64,000 nucleotides of DNA. Origin: Flavobacterium ardleyense (GTDB taxonomy: Bacteria; Bacteroidota; Bacteroidia; Flavobacteriales; Flavobacteriaceae). Positions 25,644 to 34,562 of the stretch are shown here, piece by piece. Under the pieces are notes generated by a model. That model did no database searches and was not told the origin of the DNA. It was given only the letters and a program-made list of their open reading frames with translations. Numbering within the stretch: position 1 is the first letter of the stretch; every line of letters starts with the position of its first letter. The stretch is from positions 1,302,001 to 1,366,000 of the forward strand of contig NZ_CP137891.1 in the NCBI RefSeq assembly GCF_033547075.1, written 5' to 3'. Both the position numbers and the translations under genes were made by a program.

Positions 25644-27788
25644 ATGAAAAAAATTGTTTTATTTCTTGCCATGTGCCTTATGGCATTTCCAGTGAAGGCA
25701 GATGAAGGAATGTGGTTTTTAATGTTCATTGATCGTTTAAACCAACGAGATATGGAAAAAATGGGTCTGCAACTTACCGCAGAAGAAATTTACAGTATTA
25801 ATAACCACAGTTTAAAAGATGCTATTGTTCAGTTCAACGGAGGTTGTACAGCCGAAATGGTTTCAAAAGATGGTCTTGTACTTACAAATCACCATTGTGG
25901 ATACGATGCAATTGCTGAACTTTCTAGCGCAGAACAAAACTACCTTAAAAATGGTTTTTGGGCAAAAGACAAAGCATCAGAAATGAAACCTAAATCTCTT
26001 TATGTTCGTTTTTTCGTGCGTATGGACGATGTTTCGAAAAGAATTCTTTCTAAAGTTAATGCAAATATGACCGAAGAAGAAAGAATGAAAGCTATTCAAC
26101 GCGAAAGTGCTTTAATAGAAAAAGAAAATAGCGAAAACGGAAAATATACTGTTTCTGTTCGTCCTTTCTTTCAAGGAAATGAATACTACTACTTTGTGTA
26201 CCAAGATTTTCAAGACGTTCGTCTTGTAGGAACACCACCAGAAAGTGTTGGAAAATTTGGAGGAGACACAGACAACTGGGAGTGGCCACGTCACACAGGA
26301 GATTTTTCAATGTTCCGTGTTTACACAGACAAAGATGGTAATCCTGCCGATTATTCAAAAGACAATGTTCCTATGAAGCCTAAGCACCACTTGCCAGTGA
26401 GCTTAAAAGGTATTCAAGAAAACGATTTCGCAATGATTCTGGGTTACCCAGGTCGTACCAATCGTTGGATGCCAGCTGGTGGAATTGAGCAAAACGTGAA
26501 GTATGCTTATCCTGCGTGGGTTGAAGGTGCAAAAACTGGAATGGACCAGATGAAAAAGTACATGACTAAAGATGAAACGGTAAACCTTCAGTATGCATCA
26601 AAATATGCATCTACTGCAAACTACTGGAAAAACCGTCAAGGAATGATCGATGCGCTTACTCAGCACAAAACTGCTGCTACAAAAGCAACTGAAGAAGCAA
26701 AATTCAACAAATGGGCAAACAAAAAAGCAAACAAAGCCAAATACGGCGACGTAATTGCGACACTTAATAACTTTTACGATAAAACAAATCTTAAAGCAAG
26801 TCACGATAGTTATCTTAACCAATTATTGAGAACTACTGCTTACGGAGTTAGACCTTATTCATTAGGAAATGCTTTAATCCAATTTTATGGAGAGAACGAA
26901 GCAAAACAGGCCGAAATGTTACCACGTATTCAGGCAGCTATCGATGATACTTATGGCGAATTTTATGCACCATTAGAAAAAGATGTATTAGCAGCACAAC
27001 TTAATTTATATGCTGATAAAGGTGCCGCTTATGGTCTTCCAGAAATGGTAGCAAATATGAAGAAAGCAAACTACGGTGATTTTAAACAAGATGTAGAAAA
27101 TATTCTTGGTAATAGTATCTTTACTTCAAAAGAGACGTTGATGGCTTTTATGAAAGATCCAAAACCATCTTTGATTGAAAAAGATTATTTGTTTCAACTT
27201 TCAACAGCGTTGATCACTCAATTAAGAGCTGAAGATGTAATGCAAAAGCAATTGGCTGATAACTATTCTAAATCGTTCCGTCTATTAGTAGAAGGGCTTA
27301 GAGAATCAAAATTAAATACTATTCAGTACCCAGATGCCAACTCAACATTGAGATTGACTTACGGAAAAGTAGTAGCGCTTCCTGCAGACAAACGCAATGA
27401 TGCCAAAGTAAACTACTATACTACAATGGATGGTATGATTAAAAAGTACAAGCCAAATGATCCAGAATTCGATATGCCAACAAAGATTATCGAAATGAAC
27501 AAAGCAAAAGATTATGGTCGTTATGCAGACAAAGATGGATTTATGCCAATAAACTTCCTTACTGACAATGATATTACTGGAGGAAACTCAGGGTCGCCAG
27601 TATTAAATGGTAAAGGAGAATTAATCGGACTTGCATTTGATGGTAACATCGAAGCAATGGCTGGAGATGTTATTTTTGATCCAAAATTGCAACGTACTAT
27701 CAATGTTGATATCCGTTATGTACTTTGGTTAATTGACAAATACGCAGGTGCAAAACACATCGTTGACGAAATGACGATTGTGCAATAA
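25644..27788 (+). CDS. S46 family dipeptidyl peptidase, DPP7-like
   Basis: Periplasmic serine exopeptidase releasing dipeptides from oligopeptides, 714 residues. Signal peptide at 1-19 (ending PVKA). The chymotrypsin-type triad is readable: the His in TNHHCGYD (83-84), the Asp in DNWEWPRHTGDFSMFRVY, and Ser-649 in TGGNSGSPV. The residue equivalent to the S1 specificity position (Gly in DPP7, Arg in DPP11) is Gly-667 in LAFDGN, which points to DPP7-type preference for hydrophobic P1 residues rather than Asp/Glu. That inference rests on known family structures. Single-gene unit with a terminator. Confidence 0.94.
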   Translation: MKKIVLFLAMCLMAFPVKADEGMWFLMFIDRLNQRDMEKMGLQLTAEEIYSINNHSLKDAIVQFNGGCTAEMVSKDGLVLTNHHCGYDAIAELSSAEQNYLKNGFWAKDKASEMKPKSLYVRFFVRMDDVSKRILSKVNANMTEEERMKAIQRESALIEKENSENGKYTVSVRPFFQGNEYYYFVYQDFQDVRLVGTPPESVGKFGGDTDNWEWPRHTGDFSMFRVYTDKDGNPADYSKDNVPMKPKHHLPVSLKGIQENDFAMILGYPGRTNRWMPAGGIEQNVKYAYPAWVEGAKTGMDQMKKYMTKDETVNLQYASKYASTANYWKNRQGMIDALTQHKTAATKATEEAKFNKWANKKANKAKYGDVIATLNNFYDKTNLKASHDSYLNQLLRTTAYGVRPYSLGNALIQFYGENEAKQAEMLPRIQAAIDDTYGEFYAPLEKDVLAAQLNLYADKGAAYGLPEMVANMKKANYGDFKQDVENILGNSIFTSKETLMAFMKDPKPSLIEKDYLFQLSTALITQLRAEDVMQKQLADNYSKSFRLLVEGLRESKLNTIQYPDANSTLRLTYGKVVALPADKRNDAKVNYYTTMDGMIKKYKPNDPEFDMPTKIIEMNKAKDYGRYADKDGFMPINFLTDNDITGGNSGSPVLNGKGELIGLAFDGNIEAMAGDVIFDPKLQRTINVDIRYVLWLIDKYAGAKHIVDEMTIVQ

Positions 27789-27810
27789 CACATAAAGATT
27801 TTAAATTTTA

Positions 27811-27850
27811 AATCCGCCTTTCTTTTTTAAGATTGGCGGATTTTTTTTTG
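27811..27850 (+). terminator. Terminator of the S46 peptidase gene
   Basis: Perfect 8-bp stem AATCCGCC (27811-27818) with GGCGGATT (27835-27842), followed by T8. It lies 22 nt after the stop and abuts the start of a long intergenic repeat. Confidence 0.88.
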
Positions 27851-28647
27851 GGCGTGTCCCTTTGGGCCGGGCTGTCTGTTCCCAATCTTTATTGTAGCTT
27901 TTGCTCCGCAAAGCCACAACAAAGGATTTGCTTCGCCACTTCGCAAAAGCTCGGGTCCACGCCCATCCCTCACGCGAGACTTGTACTAAATAGATATGAT
28001 ATGGTCGAAAGAGATTTATTCACAGTCATAATTAATAAAATTTTTACCGCAAGGTTCGCAAATTGAGAACGGCAAGTTCGCGAGGATGCAATAATGGCCT
28101 ACGCTAAAATTGTCATTTCGACGAAGGAGACTCGAGCAAAGCGAACTGGCGAAGCAAATCACATAATATACGTCCTCAGACTTGATCCAAACATCTCTTA
28201 TGAAAACGCTAGCGCGGATTTATAATCCGTGCCCGACATCCAAGTTTACGATTAATTTAATTCAACTCTAATTATTTTACCGCAAAGTTCGCAACGTGAG
28301 ATCGCAATTTTCGCAGTTCTGATTCAATCATTCCTTCTAAACACGCTAGCGTGAATTTATAATCCGTGCCCGACATCCAAGTTTACGAGTAATTGAAGCC
28401 GAAACTAAATATTTTACCGAAAAGTTCGTAAAGAGAGAACGAAAAGTTCGCAATGATAACTCTGCAGATCATTACTAACGATAGCGCGTATTTACTTCGT
28501 CAGTTCGGCTAGCGCCTCGGGTGTAATCCTTGCGCGACCAAAAAGTCCCGTAGGGACGACTTTATTGTAGCCCGCTGCTTTAGCTGCGGGTAAAAAAATT
28601 GCGATTGATCAAGAAGTCCCATAGGGGCGGCTTTATAGTTGCGCATT
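27850..28647 (+). repeat. Composite non-coding repeat, copy 1 (long form)
   Basis: About 800 bases without a credible gene, built from short modules that recur at 32155-32745. Modules: a GTGTCCCTTTGGGCCGGGC block (38 bases identical to copy 2, 27853-27890); a TTTTACCGCAAGGTTCGCAA unit seen three times (near 28040, 28275 and 28412); a GTCATTTCGACGAAGGAG unit; a GCGGATTTATAATCCGTGC palindrome; and an AAAGTCCCGTAGGGAC / CCCGCTGCTTTAGCTGCGGG hairpin pair near the 3' end (48 bases identical to copy 2, 28550-28597). The modules resemble dispersed palindromic repeats I know from Flavobacterium genomes. No transposase is present. The following 138 bases to 28785 show nothing. Confidence 0.8.
28206..28393 (+). 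repeat. 51-base direct repeat inside composite copy 1
   Basis: Two near-identical 51-base units, 28206-28256 and 28343-28393, each starting ACGCTAGCG and containing the palindrome ATTTATAATCC and the phrase CGACATCCAAGTTTACGA. They are separated by 86 bases carrying another TTTTACCGCAAAGTTCGC module. The long form of the composite thus arose by internal duplication. Two units with a long gap do not make a CRISPR. Confidence 0.75.
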
Positions 28648-28785
28648 GTTATTCTGCAGATTTTGCAAGATAGTGTGTCGATTTATTTGTTGCAGATTTT
28701 TCACTTGATTAAACATTTTTAATACCTATATCTAAAACATAAAATCGAAAAAAAATACTTTACCTTAATTTCATTTTTGAGAGCG

Positions 28786-28793
28786 TAAATTTG
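28786..28793 (+). promoter_or_regulatory. Possible -7 box of the methyltransferase gene
   Basis: TAAATTTG matches TAnnTTTG and lies 79 nt before the ATG at 28873. There is no clear -33 element. Confidence 0.4.
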
Positions 28794-28872
28794 ATTCTAT
28801 CCTGAGAAAGGAAATCAACCTACAATTTAAGCATCTGAATATTGATCTCACTTTTAAATCTCTAATCCGACA

Positions 28873-29505
28873 ATGGCTAATCGCTACAAAGAAACCTTCG
28901 AAACCTGGAATAAAGTGGCTTCGCTTTATCAAAGCAAGTTTATGAATTTGGACTTGTACAACGATTCCTATGATCTTATTTGCAATTCTCTAACAACACC
29001 TAATTCAAAGATTTTAGAAGTTGGTTGTGGTCCAGGAAATATCACAAAATACCTTTTAGAAAAGCGACAAGACTTTGATGTTCTCGGAATTGACATCTCG
29101 CCAAATATGATTGAATTTGCAAAAGTAAATAATCCAACTGCGAATTTTGAGATAATGGATATTCGGCAGATCGACCAATTTGAATCAAAATTTGACGCAA
29201 TAGTCTGTGGTTTTTGTCTGCCTTATTTATCCGAAAAAGATTGTCTGAAACTGATACGAGATAGTTCTAATTTGTTGAACAATGACGGAGTTATTTATTT
29301 GAGCTTTGTGGAAGGTGACCTGGCCAAATCTGGTTTTCAAACTTCTAGTAGCGGTGACCGAACATATTTTTATTACTATAATTTACAATACCTGAAGTTA
29401 ATACTGTTCGAAAATAACTTCAAAGAAATTCAAACACAAAAAGTCGAATACAAACGATCAGAAAATGAAATCGAGATTCATACGATTGTAACCGCAAAGA
29501 AATAG
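28873..29505 (+). CDS. Class I SAM-dependent methyltransferase
   Basis: 210 residues with a full motif I, ILEVGCGPGN (about 45-54), motif II acidic residue in LGIDISPNM, the NFEIMDIRQ strand, and post-I/motif IV FDAIVCGFCLPYL. The layout is that of the type-11/25 small-molecule methyltransferases. The substrate is unknown. It sits just downstream of composite repeat copy 1 and 100 nt before trkH, on the same strand. Whether it shares a transcript with the potassium system is unclear. Confidence 0.9.
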   Translation: MANRYKETFETWNKVASLYQSKFMNLDLYNDSYDLICNSLTTPNSKILEVGCGPGNITKYLLEKRQDFDVLGIDISPNMIEFAKVNNPTANFEIMDIRQIDQFESKFDAIVCGFCLPYLSEKDCLKLIRDSSNLLNNDGVIYLSFVEGDLAKSGFQTSSSGDRTYFYYYNLQYLKLILFENNFKEIQTQKVEYKRSENEIEIHTIVTAKK

Positions 29506-29605
29506 TGAATTTAAAAACGTAGATTTTTACATCTCTCAAAACCGACCGCTTTATAAAAAAGACTAATTTCGTACTCGTCATTAACTATAGAATGATTGTA
29601 TTTGA

Positions 29606-31372
29606 ATGCCAAAAAAACTCAGAGATTTTAAAGCAGTATTATCCTATTTTTTCAATTTTGTCTTTGGCATAAGTATTCTAGGATTGATTCTATTTGTTGC
29701 TGATTTTGGATTTGACCAATCCAGACAGTTTCAACGTTTTCTGATAGGATATTACATTGTTGTCCTAACAACAGGTGTTGTTGCAACCATATTGCGATAT
29801 GTTGTAAAATCGAAAGCAATGAAGCGGAGCGTTTTAATCTTTGACGGAACCACTGTTCTGCTAACACTTGTTATCTTACTACTACATTTTTTTGGCGACA
29901 CTCGCAGTACTTCTCTTTCTCACGATGATATATGGGTAAAACTAGCAATTATTCTAACTTTTGTTAGAGAGTTTTCTGAGCAAAATATTTCATATAAGCG
30001 TACATTTCTTAATCCAGCACAGCTATTTGTCATTAGCTTTTTGAGCATTATAGTTTTAGGCTCATTTCTTCTAATGTTGCCAAGAGCAACCTACGACGGA
30101 ATTTCATTCATCGATGCACTCTTCACTTCTACTAGCGCGGTTTGTGTTACAGGATTGATTGTAGTCGATACTGCAACCCACTTTACAACCTTTGGCCAGT
30201 CGGTCATTCTTACGTTAATACAGGCAGGAGGAATTGGTATTTTAACCTTTGCTAGTTACTTCAGTTATTTTTTTAAAGGTAAAACATCTTACGAAAATCA
30301 GTTGACCTTAAGTAATATGACGGGCTCTAATAAAATTGGAGAAGTATTTTCAACCTTCAAAAAAGTAATACTGATCACGCTGACTATCGAAACGTTTTCA
30401 GCGAGTATAATATTTTTCACACTCGACGAAAGACTAATTCCGTCGGTTTTAGAGCGAATTTATTTCTCTGCATTTCATTCCATCTCAGCTTTCTGTAATG
30501 CTGGATTTTCTACTCTTTCGGGTAATTTATTCGAAGAAGGCTATAAATATAATTATCCATTGCAACTGATGATTATATTCTCATTTGTTTTGGGAGGTCT
30601 AGGTTTTCCAATTGTAGTCAACCTAGTTCGATATGTCAGATATTTTATAAAAAAGAAAATTGCCTTTTTCACTGGCGAAACTCAAACCCACCAACCGTGG
30701 CTTCTCAATCTCAACAGTCGAATAACGCTTATTACAACCTCAATATTAATTATAGGAGGTACACTTCTCTTTTACATCAATGAATATTACAATACCCTTT
30801 CAGATCATAGCGGATTTGGTAAAGTAGTGACGGCACTTTTTGGAGCGACAAGTCCGCGAACTGCCGGTTTCAACACCGTAGATATGACCGCGCTAAATTT
30901 CTCTACCGTTATGCTGATTTTTCTGTTAATGTGGATTGGAGCATCTCCAGCTTCTACTGGAGGAGGTATCAAAACAAATACTTTTGCCATTGCAACCCTG
31001 AATTTTATAAGTTTAGCAAAGGGAAAGACCCGAATTGAGGTTTTTAGACGAGAAATAGCAGATATTTCAGTACGTCGGGCTTTTGCCACCATAACACTGT
31101 CTTTAGTAGTGATCGGTATAGGAATTATTTTGATTTCAATTTTTGACAGCGAGAAAAGTTTAATCAGTATTGCATTCGAATGTTTTTCGGCATACAGTAC
31201 AAGTGGATTAAGCATTGGTATAACTGCGGCTTTGACTACCTACAGCAAAGTGGTAATCATCGTTATTATGTTTGTTGGGAGAGTAAGTATGCTCACCATT
31301 ATGATTGCGATAATAAAAAAGGTAAAGCAGCATAATTATAGATATCCAACAGAGGAAGTTACAATTAATTAA
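29606..31372 (+). CDS. TrkH/KtrB family potassium uptake protein
   Basis: Inner-membrane K+ (or K+/Na+ symport) channel subunit of 588 residues. The four pseudo-repeated pore loops are recognisable: TSTSAVCVTGL, SAFCNAGFST, GATSPRTAGFNTVD and CFSAYSTSGLSIG. Each carries the selectivity-filter glycine. The extra N-terminal helices (residues 1-150, including a second hydrophobic block) make it longer than canonical TrkH (about 480). It is followed 12 nt later by the regulatory subunit, so the two form an operon. Confidence 0.94.
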   Translation: MPKKLRDFKAVLSYFFNFVFGISILGLILFVADFGFDQSRQFQRFLIGYYIVVLTTGVVATILRYVVKSKAMKRSVLIFDGTTVLLTLVILLLHFFGDTRSTSLSHDDIWVKLAIILTFVREFSEQNISYKRTFLNPAQLFVISFLSIIVLGSFLLMLPRATYDGISFIDALFTSTSAVCVTGLIVVDTATHFTTFGQSVILTLIQAGGIGILTFASYFSYFFKGKTSYENQLTLSNMTGSNKIGEVFSTFKKVILITLTIETFSASIIFFTLDERLIPSVLERIYFSAFHSISAFCNAGFSTLSGNLFEEGYKYNYPLQLMIIFSFVLGGLGFPIVVNLVRYVRYFIKKKIAFFTGETQTHQPWLLNLNSRITLITTSILIIGGTLLFYINEYYNTLSDHSGFGKVVTALFGATSPRTAGFNTVDMTALNFSTVMLIFLLMWIGASPASTGGGIKTNTFAIATLNFISLAKGKTRIEVFRREIADISVRRAFATITLSLVVIGIGIILISIFDSEKSLISIAFECFSAYSTSGLSIGITAALTTYSKVVIIVIMFVGRVSMLTIMIAIIKKVKQHNYRYPTEEVTIN

Positions 31373-31384
31373 AAACACACCACA

Positions 31385-32071
31385 ATGAAATATATAATTG
31401 TAGGATTAGGAAGTTTTGGCGCATTTTTAGGGCAAAGACTTACTGCGCAAGGACATGAGGTTATTGGGATAGATACCAGTATGAGTAGGGTGGAGAATTA
31501 TAAGGAAAAAATCTCGCACACCATTCAGATGGATGCTACTGACGAATACACTGTTGCAGGTTTACCTTTAAAAGATACCGATGTTGTGATCATTGCCATT
31601 GGTGAAGATCAAGGAGCTAATGTTATGGCTACCGCACTTTTCAAAAACTTTAATGTAAAGCGATTGATAAGCCGATCGATTAATCCGTTGCACGAAAAAG
31701 TTCTACAAGCCATTGGAGTTGACGAAATTGTACACCCAGAAGAAGAAACTGCTGAGCGATGGGCCAAAAAACTTTGTTTTACAGGAGTAGTCGATTCATT
31801 CGAATTAGGAGACGATTACAGTGTTGTAGAAGTCAACTTGCCCAAACACTACGAGGGCAAAATCACCCGCGCCATCGATTTACGGGAGCGGTATAATCTA
31901 TTGGTGTTGGCTACGATATCCAAAACAGAAATTAAAAGTACGATTGGTAAAAGCCGAAACATCAATAAGATAAAAGGAGTTACAAATCCAGATGACCTTC
32001 TTGACCTAGATGCTATTTTGGTGGTTTATGGTCTAAATAAGGACATCAAAAAACTCCTGCTAGAAGAGTAA
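31385..32071 (+). CDS. TrkA/KtrA family potassium channel regulatory subunit
   Basis: Cytoplasmic RCK/KTN gating subunit of 228 residues. The Rossmann N-terminus MKYIIVGLGSFG has the GxGxxG nucleotide site, followed by VIGIDTS and the DATDEYTV loop. The TrkA_N domain spans about 1-135 and a TrkA_C (RCK_C) domain spans about 140-225. A single RCK unit, as in KtrA, contrasts with the doubled TrkA of enterobacteria. It is translated just after the trkH gene and assembles with it. Confidence 0.94.
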   Translation: MKYIIVGLGSFGAFLGQRLTAQGHEVIGIDTSMSRVENYKEKISHTIQMDATDEYTVAGLPLKDTDVVIIAIGEDQGANVMATALFKNFNVKRLISRSINPLHEKVLQAIGVDEIVHPEEETAERWAKKLCFTGVVDSFELGDDYSVVEVNLPKHYEGKITRAIDLRERYNLLVLATISKTEIKSTIGKSRNINKIKGVTNPDDLLDLDAILVVYGLNKDIKKLLLEE

Positions 32072-32154
32072 TTTAAATCACAGGCAAGTTTAAAAAAGAC
32101 TTTGAATAGCGACAATTTTAGAAAGCTTTTCCGAAATTCCAATAAGAAGTTTTT

Positions 32155-32745
32155 GGACGTGTCCCTTTGGGCCGGGCTGTCTGTTCCCAATCTTTCTTGT
32201 GGCTTTTGCTCCGCAAAGCCACAAGAAAGGATTTCCACGACCATCCCTCACGCGAGACTTGTGCTAAATTGAAATGGTGTAGTCGAAAGAGATTTATTGA
32301 CAGTAATGTTTAATGAAATTTTTACCGCAAGGTTCGCAAAGTGAGAACGCAAAGTTCGCAAGCCTACAATACTTGCCTCCGCTAAAACTTGTCATGTCGA
32401 CGAAGGAAAGCTCAGTAAGCAGAATTGGCGAACCAAATCACATAGTACTTGTTCACAAACCTAAATAAACACTTTCTATAAAAGCGATAGCGCGGATTTA
32501 CTTAGTCTGTTCGGCAAAAGCCTCGGATGTAATCCGTGCGATTACGAAAAGTCCTGTAGGGACGACTTTATTGTAGCCCGCTGCTTTAGCTGCGGGTAAA
32601 AAATGTCGCGGTTGAGCAAAAAGTCCCATAGGGACGGCTTTATAAATGCGCACTATTGTTACAACCTTATTTCTAAGCATAAAAATATCTATGTTCGAAG
32701 AAGACTTTAGCAAACCGAACTGGCGGAGCAAACCACACAATATTT
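32155..32745 (+). repeat. Composite non-coding repeat, copy 2 (short form)
   Basis: Same modules and order as the element at 27850-28647, but without the internal duplications: the GTGTCCCTTTGGGCCGGGC block (32158-32195 identical to copy 1), TTTTACCGCAAGGTTCGCAA near 32329, GTCATGTCGACGAAGG near 32390, a GCGGATTTA...TAATCCGTGC unit near 32490-32538, and the TAGGGACGACTTT / CCCGCTGCTTTAGCTGCGGG hairpin pair (32556-32603 identical to copy 1). A further GAAGAAGACTTTAGC...GGCGGAGCAAACCACA unit at 32695-32740 echoes the one at 32401-32445. The remaining AT-rich stretch to 32997 holds no gene. Confidence 0.8.
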
Positions 32746-32997
32746 GTTGTAGTAAGAATTGACTGTTTAAATAAATATTCAACTTATACGCAAAAGTGCA
32801 AATTTACCATCTATCACAAATTCAAATTCAAGAAGAACTCATAGTACTTTACTATTAAGTTTAATGTAAGAAAAGTATTGTAAATGGTAAATCTTTAATA
32901 CATTAGCTTTTACAGCTTATAAATATTGTCAGAATAGATCACGGTTAAGCAAACTAATGAGTTTTAATCATTTTCATATGAACACTATTTTTTAGAA

Positions 32998-34224
32998 ATG
33001 AACACAAGGCAAGATATATATACATCTCTTAAAGTAAAGATGGAAAAGGTAGGGTTTGAATTTGAGAAATTGCAAAAGCCACATTTACAAAAAAGAAAGG
33101 AAAATGAATTAAAATTTATTCATCCAAAACTGGTCAAAAAATTGGAACAGGATGGTTTCAAGGTCAGAGGCAAAAAATTTTATTTAAAACCTTTATCAGA
33201 TAGTCCTGAATGTGAAATCGGTTTTGTTACGGGTAAGACATCACCACTATATACAACAAAGAATTTTATTGTGCCTAACACGATTGATTCATTTGAAAGT
33301 ACTCCTGCATGGACAAATAAAGAGGGTGATGCCGCTTTTGATAATTTGCTAGAGTCAATTGAACATTATTTAGATCAACCAGTAAGTTTTATTCAAAAAA
33401 TCTCCAAATCATTTCTTTTTACTTGGAATCCAAATAAGTGGGATTGGAAGGATTTACAAGAAGATATTGAGCTGTTTGGAAAGGTGGGCTATATAGATAG
33501 GAGATGGAGTTGTGGTAATTCAAAAAGTATTCAAAAAGGCGATAGGGTTTTTCTGCTTAAATTTGGTGAAGCGCCTAGAGGAATTATGGCTAGTGGATAT
33601 GCAAAATCTTCATTTTATACAGCACCACACTGGGATGGTAATGAAGGAAAAACAACGAATTATATCGATATTGAATTTGATGTAATAATTAATCCTCATC
33701 ATAATAATATTTTTGATGAAAAATATTTGAAAAAGATTGATCCAGGAAAAGTCCAAGAGTGGTTTCCTCAGCAAAGTGGGATTTCAATTAAATCTGAAGT
33801 AGTAGAAACATTAGAATCGCAGTGGTTTGACTTTATTGTAAGTAACAATCACATCGGACAAACTTTTCTGTCTAACGATGTTACTAATAATAGTACAGAT
33901 ACATTTCTAGAAGGTAGGGCTAAAGATATTGTACAGACGCGCTACGAAAGAAACCCAGAAGCAAGAAAAAGATGTCTATCATATTATGGATATTCTTGTC
34001 AAATTTGCAAATTTAACTTTGAAACTTGTTTTGGTGATATTGGTAAAGGATTTATTCACGTACATCATATAAATCAAATTTCGAAGATGGGTGGAGAATA
34101 TAGTATTAGTCCCATAAATGATTTAATTCCTGTTTGTCCTAATTGTCATGCGATGATTCACTCCAAGAGAGAACCTTTTACGATTGAAGATATAAAATTG
34201 AGACTTAATAACAACAAAACTTAA
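32998..34224 (+). CDS. EVE-like/HNH endonuclease, candidate modification-dependent restriction enzyme
   Basis: 408 residues. Residues 1-130 are Lys-rich and not recognised. About 136-285 fits an EVE/PUA-like base-binding domain: FLFTWNPNKWDWKDL, KGDRVFLLKFG (180-190), GIMASGYAKS and a YIDIEFDVII strand. The C-terminal HNH nuclease (about 320-390) is McrA-like, with zinc ligands Cys-334/Cys-337 and Cys-380/Cys-383, HVHH at 354-357, Asn-374 and His-384. EVE-HNH proteins are known to cut DNA with modified cytosines, so a type IV restriction role is likely but not proven. No methylase or other defence gene is adjacent. The gene is AT-rich and sits right after composite repeat copy 2, suggesting horizontal gain. 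Confidence 0.85.
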   Translation: MNTRQDIYTSLKVKMEKVGFEFEKLQKPHLQKRKENELKFIHPKLVKKLEQDGFKVRGKKFYLKPLSDSPECEIGFVTGKTSPLYTTKNFIVPNTIDSFESTPAWTNKEGDAAFDNLLESIEHYLDQPVSFIQKISKSFLFTWNPNKWDWKDLQEDIELFGKVGYIDRRWSCGNSKSIQKGDRVFLLKFGEAPRGIMASGYAKSSFYTAPHWDGNEGKTTNYIDIEFDVIINPHHNNIFDEKYLKKIDPGKVQEWFPQQSGISIKSEVVETLESQWFDFIVSNNHIGQTFLSNDVTNNSTDTFLEGRAKDIVQTRYERNPEARKRCLSYYGYSCQICKFNFETCFGDIGKGFIHVHHINQISKMGGEYSISPINDLIPVCPNCHAMIHSKREPFTIEDIKLRLNNNKT

Positions 34225-34562
34225 TTTTTTACTTTGTACGCAATTATTTCCAGAACTTAAAACAGTCACGTTAACTGATTTACAGTATAGAAATCGTTAT
34301 TAAAATTCGACGGTTTTTATCTGCAGATTTATAAAAAATCGAGGGTTCTAAATCTAAATTACTGGAATCTCAGTACTTCTAACTAACAATTTTCAATTTA
34401 TATAGTACAACTTCAAAAACGGCAAAATCCAGAAAAGCTTGATAGCACATAATCATTTTGGATCTATTGAAAACAACAACGATTTGTCAGAGGATATTTC
34501 GCGACAGCGGTAACATTTAGAGAAAACATACCTAAATTAGCGCTACAAATAAAAATCATCAA
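34225..34562. other. 338-base intergenic region with no recognised gene
   Basis: Very AT-rich spacer between the HNH gene and mpl. No open frame, palindrome with T-run, or perfect TAnnTTTG box was found. The mpl promoter must lie here or further upstream. Confidence 0.5.

Noticed and set aside
27833..28066. 77-codon plus frame at the start of composite repeat copy 1
   Set aside because: It begins in the terminator of the S46 gene and lies wholly in repeat sequence. The equivalent frame is broken in copy 2.
28206..28393. Possible mini CRISPR (two 51-base repeats, 86-base spacer)
   Set aside because: Only two units, units too long, internal palindromes, spacer contains another repeat module, and no cas genes in the window.
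27850..32745. Composite transposon with the repeats as ends
   Set aside because: The repeats are direct, uneven in length, have no terminal inverted repeats or target-site duplications that I can see, and no transposase lies between them.
32026..32782. Minus-strand frames (72 and 94 codons) in composite repeat copy 2
   Set aside because: Repeat sequence with stem-loops, no counterpart frame in copy 1, and no promoter box.
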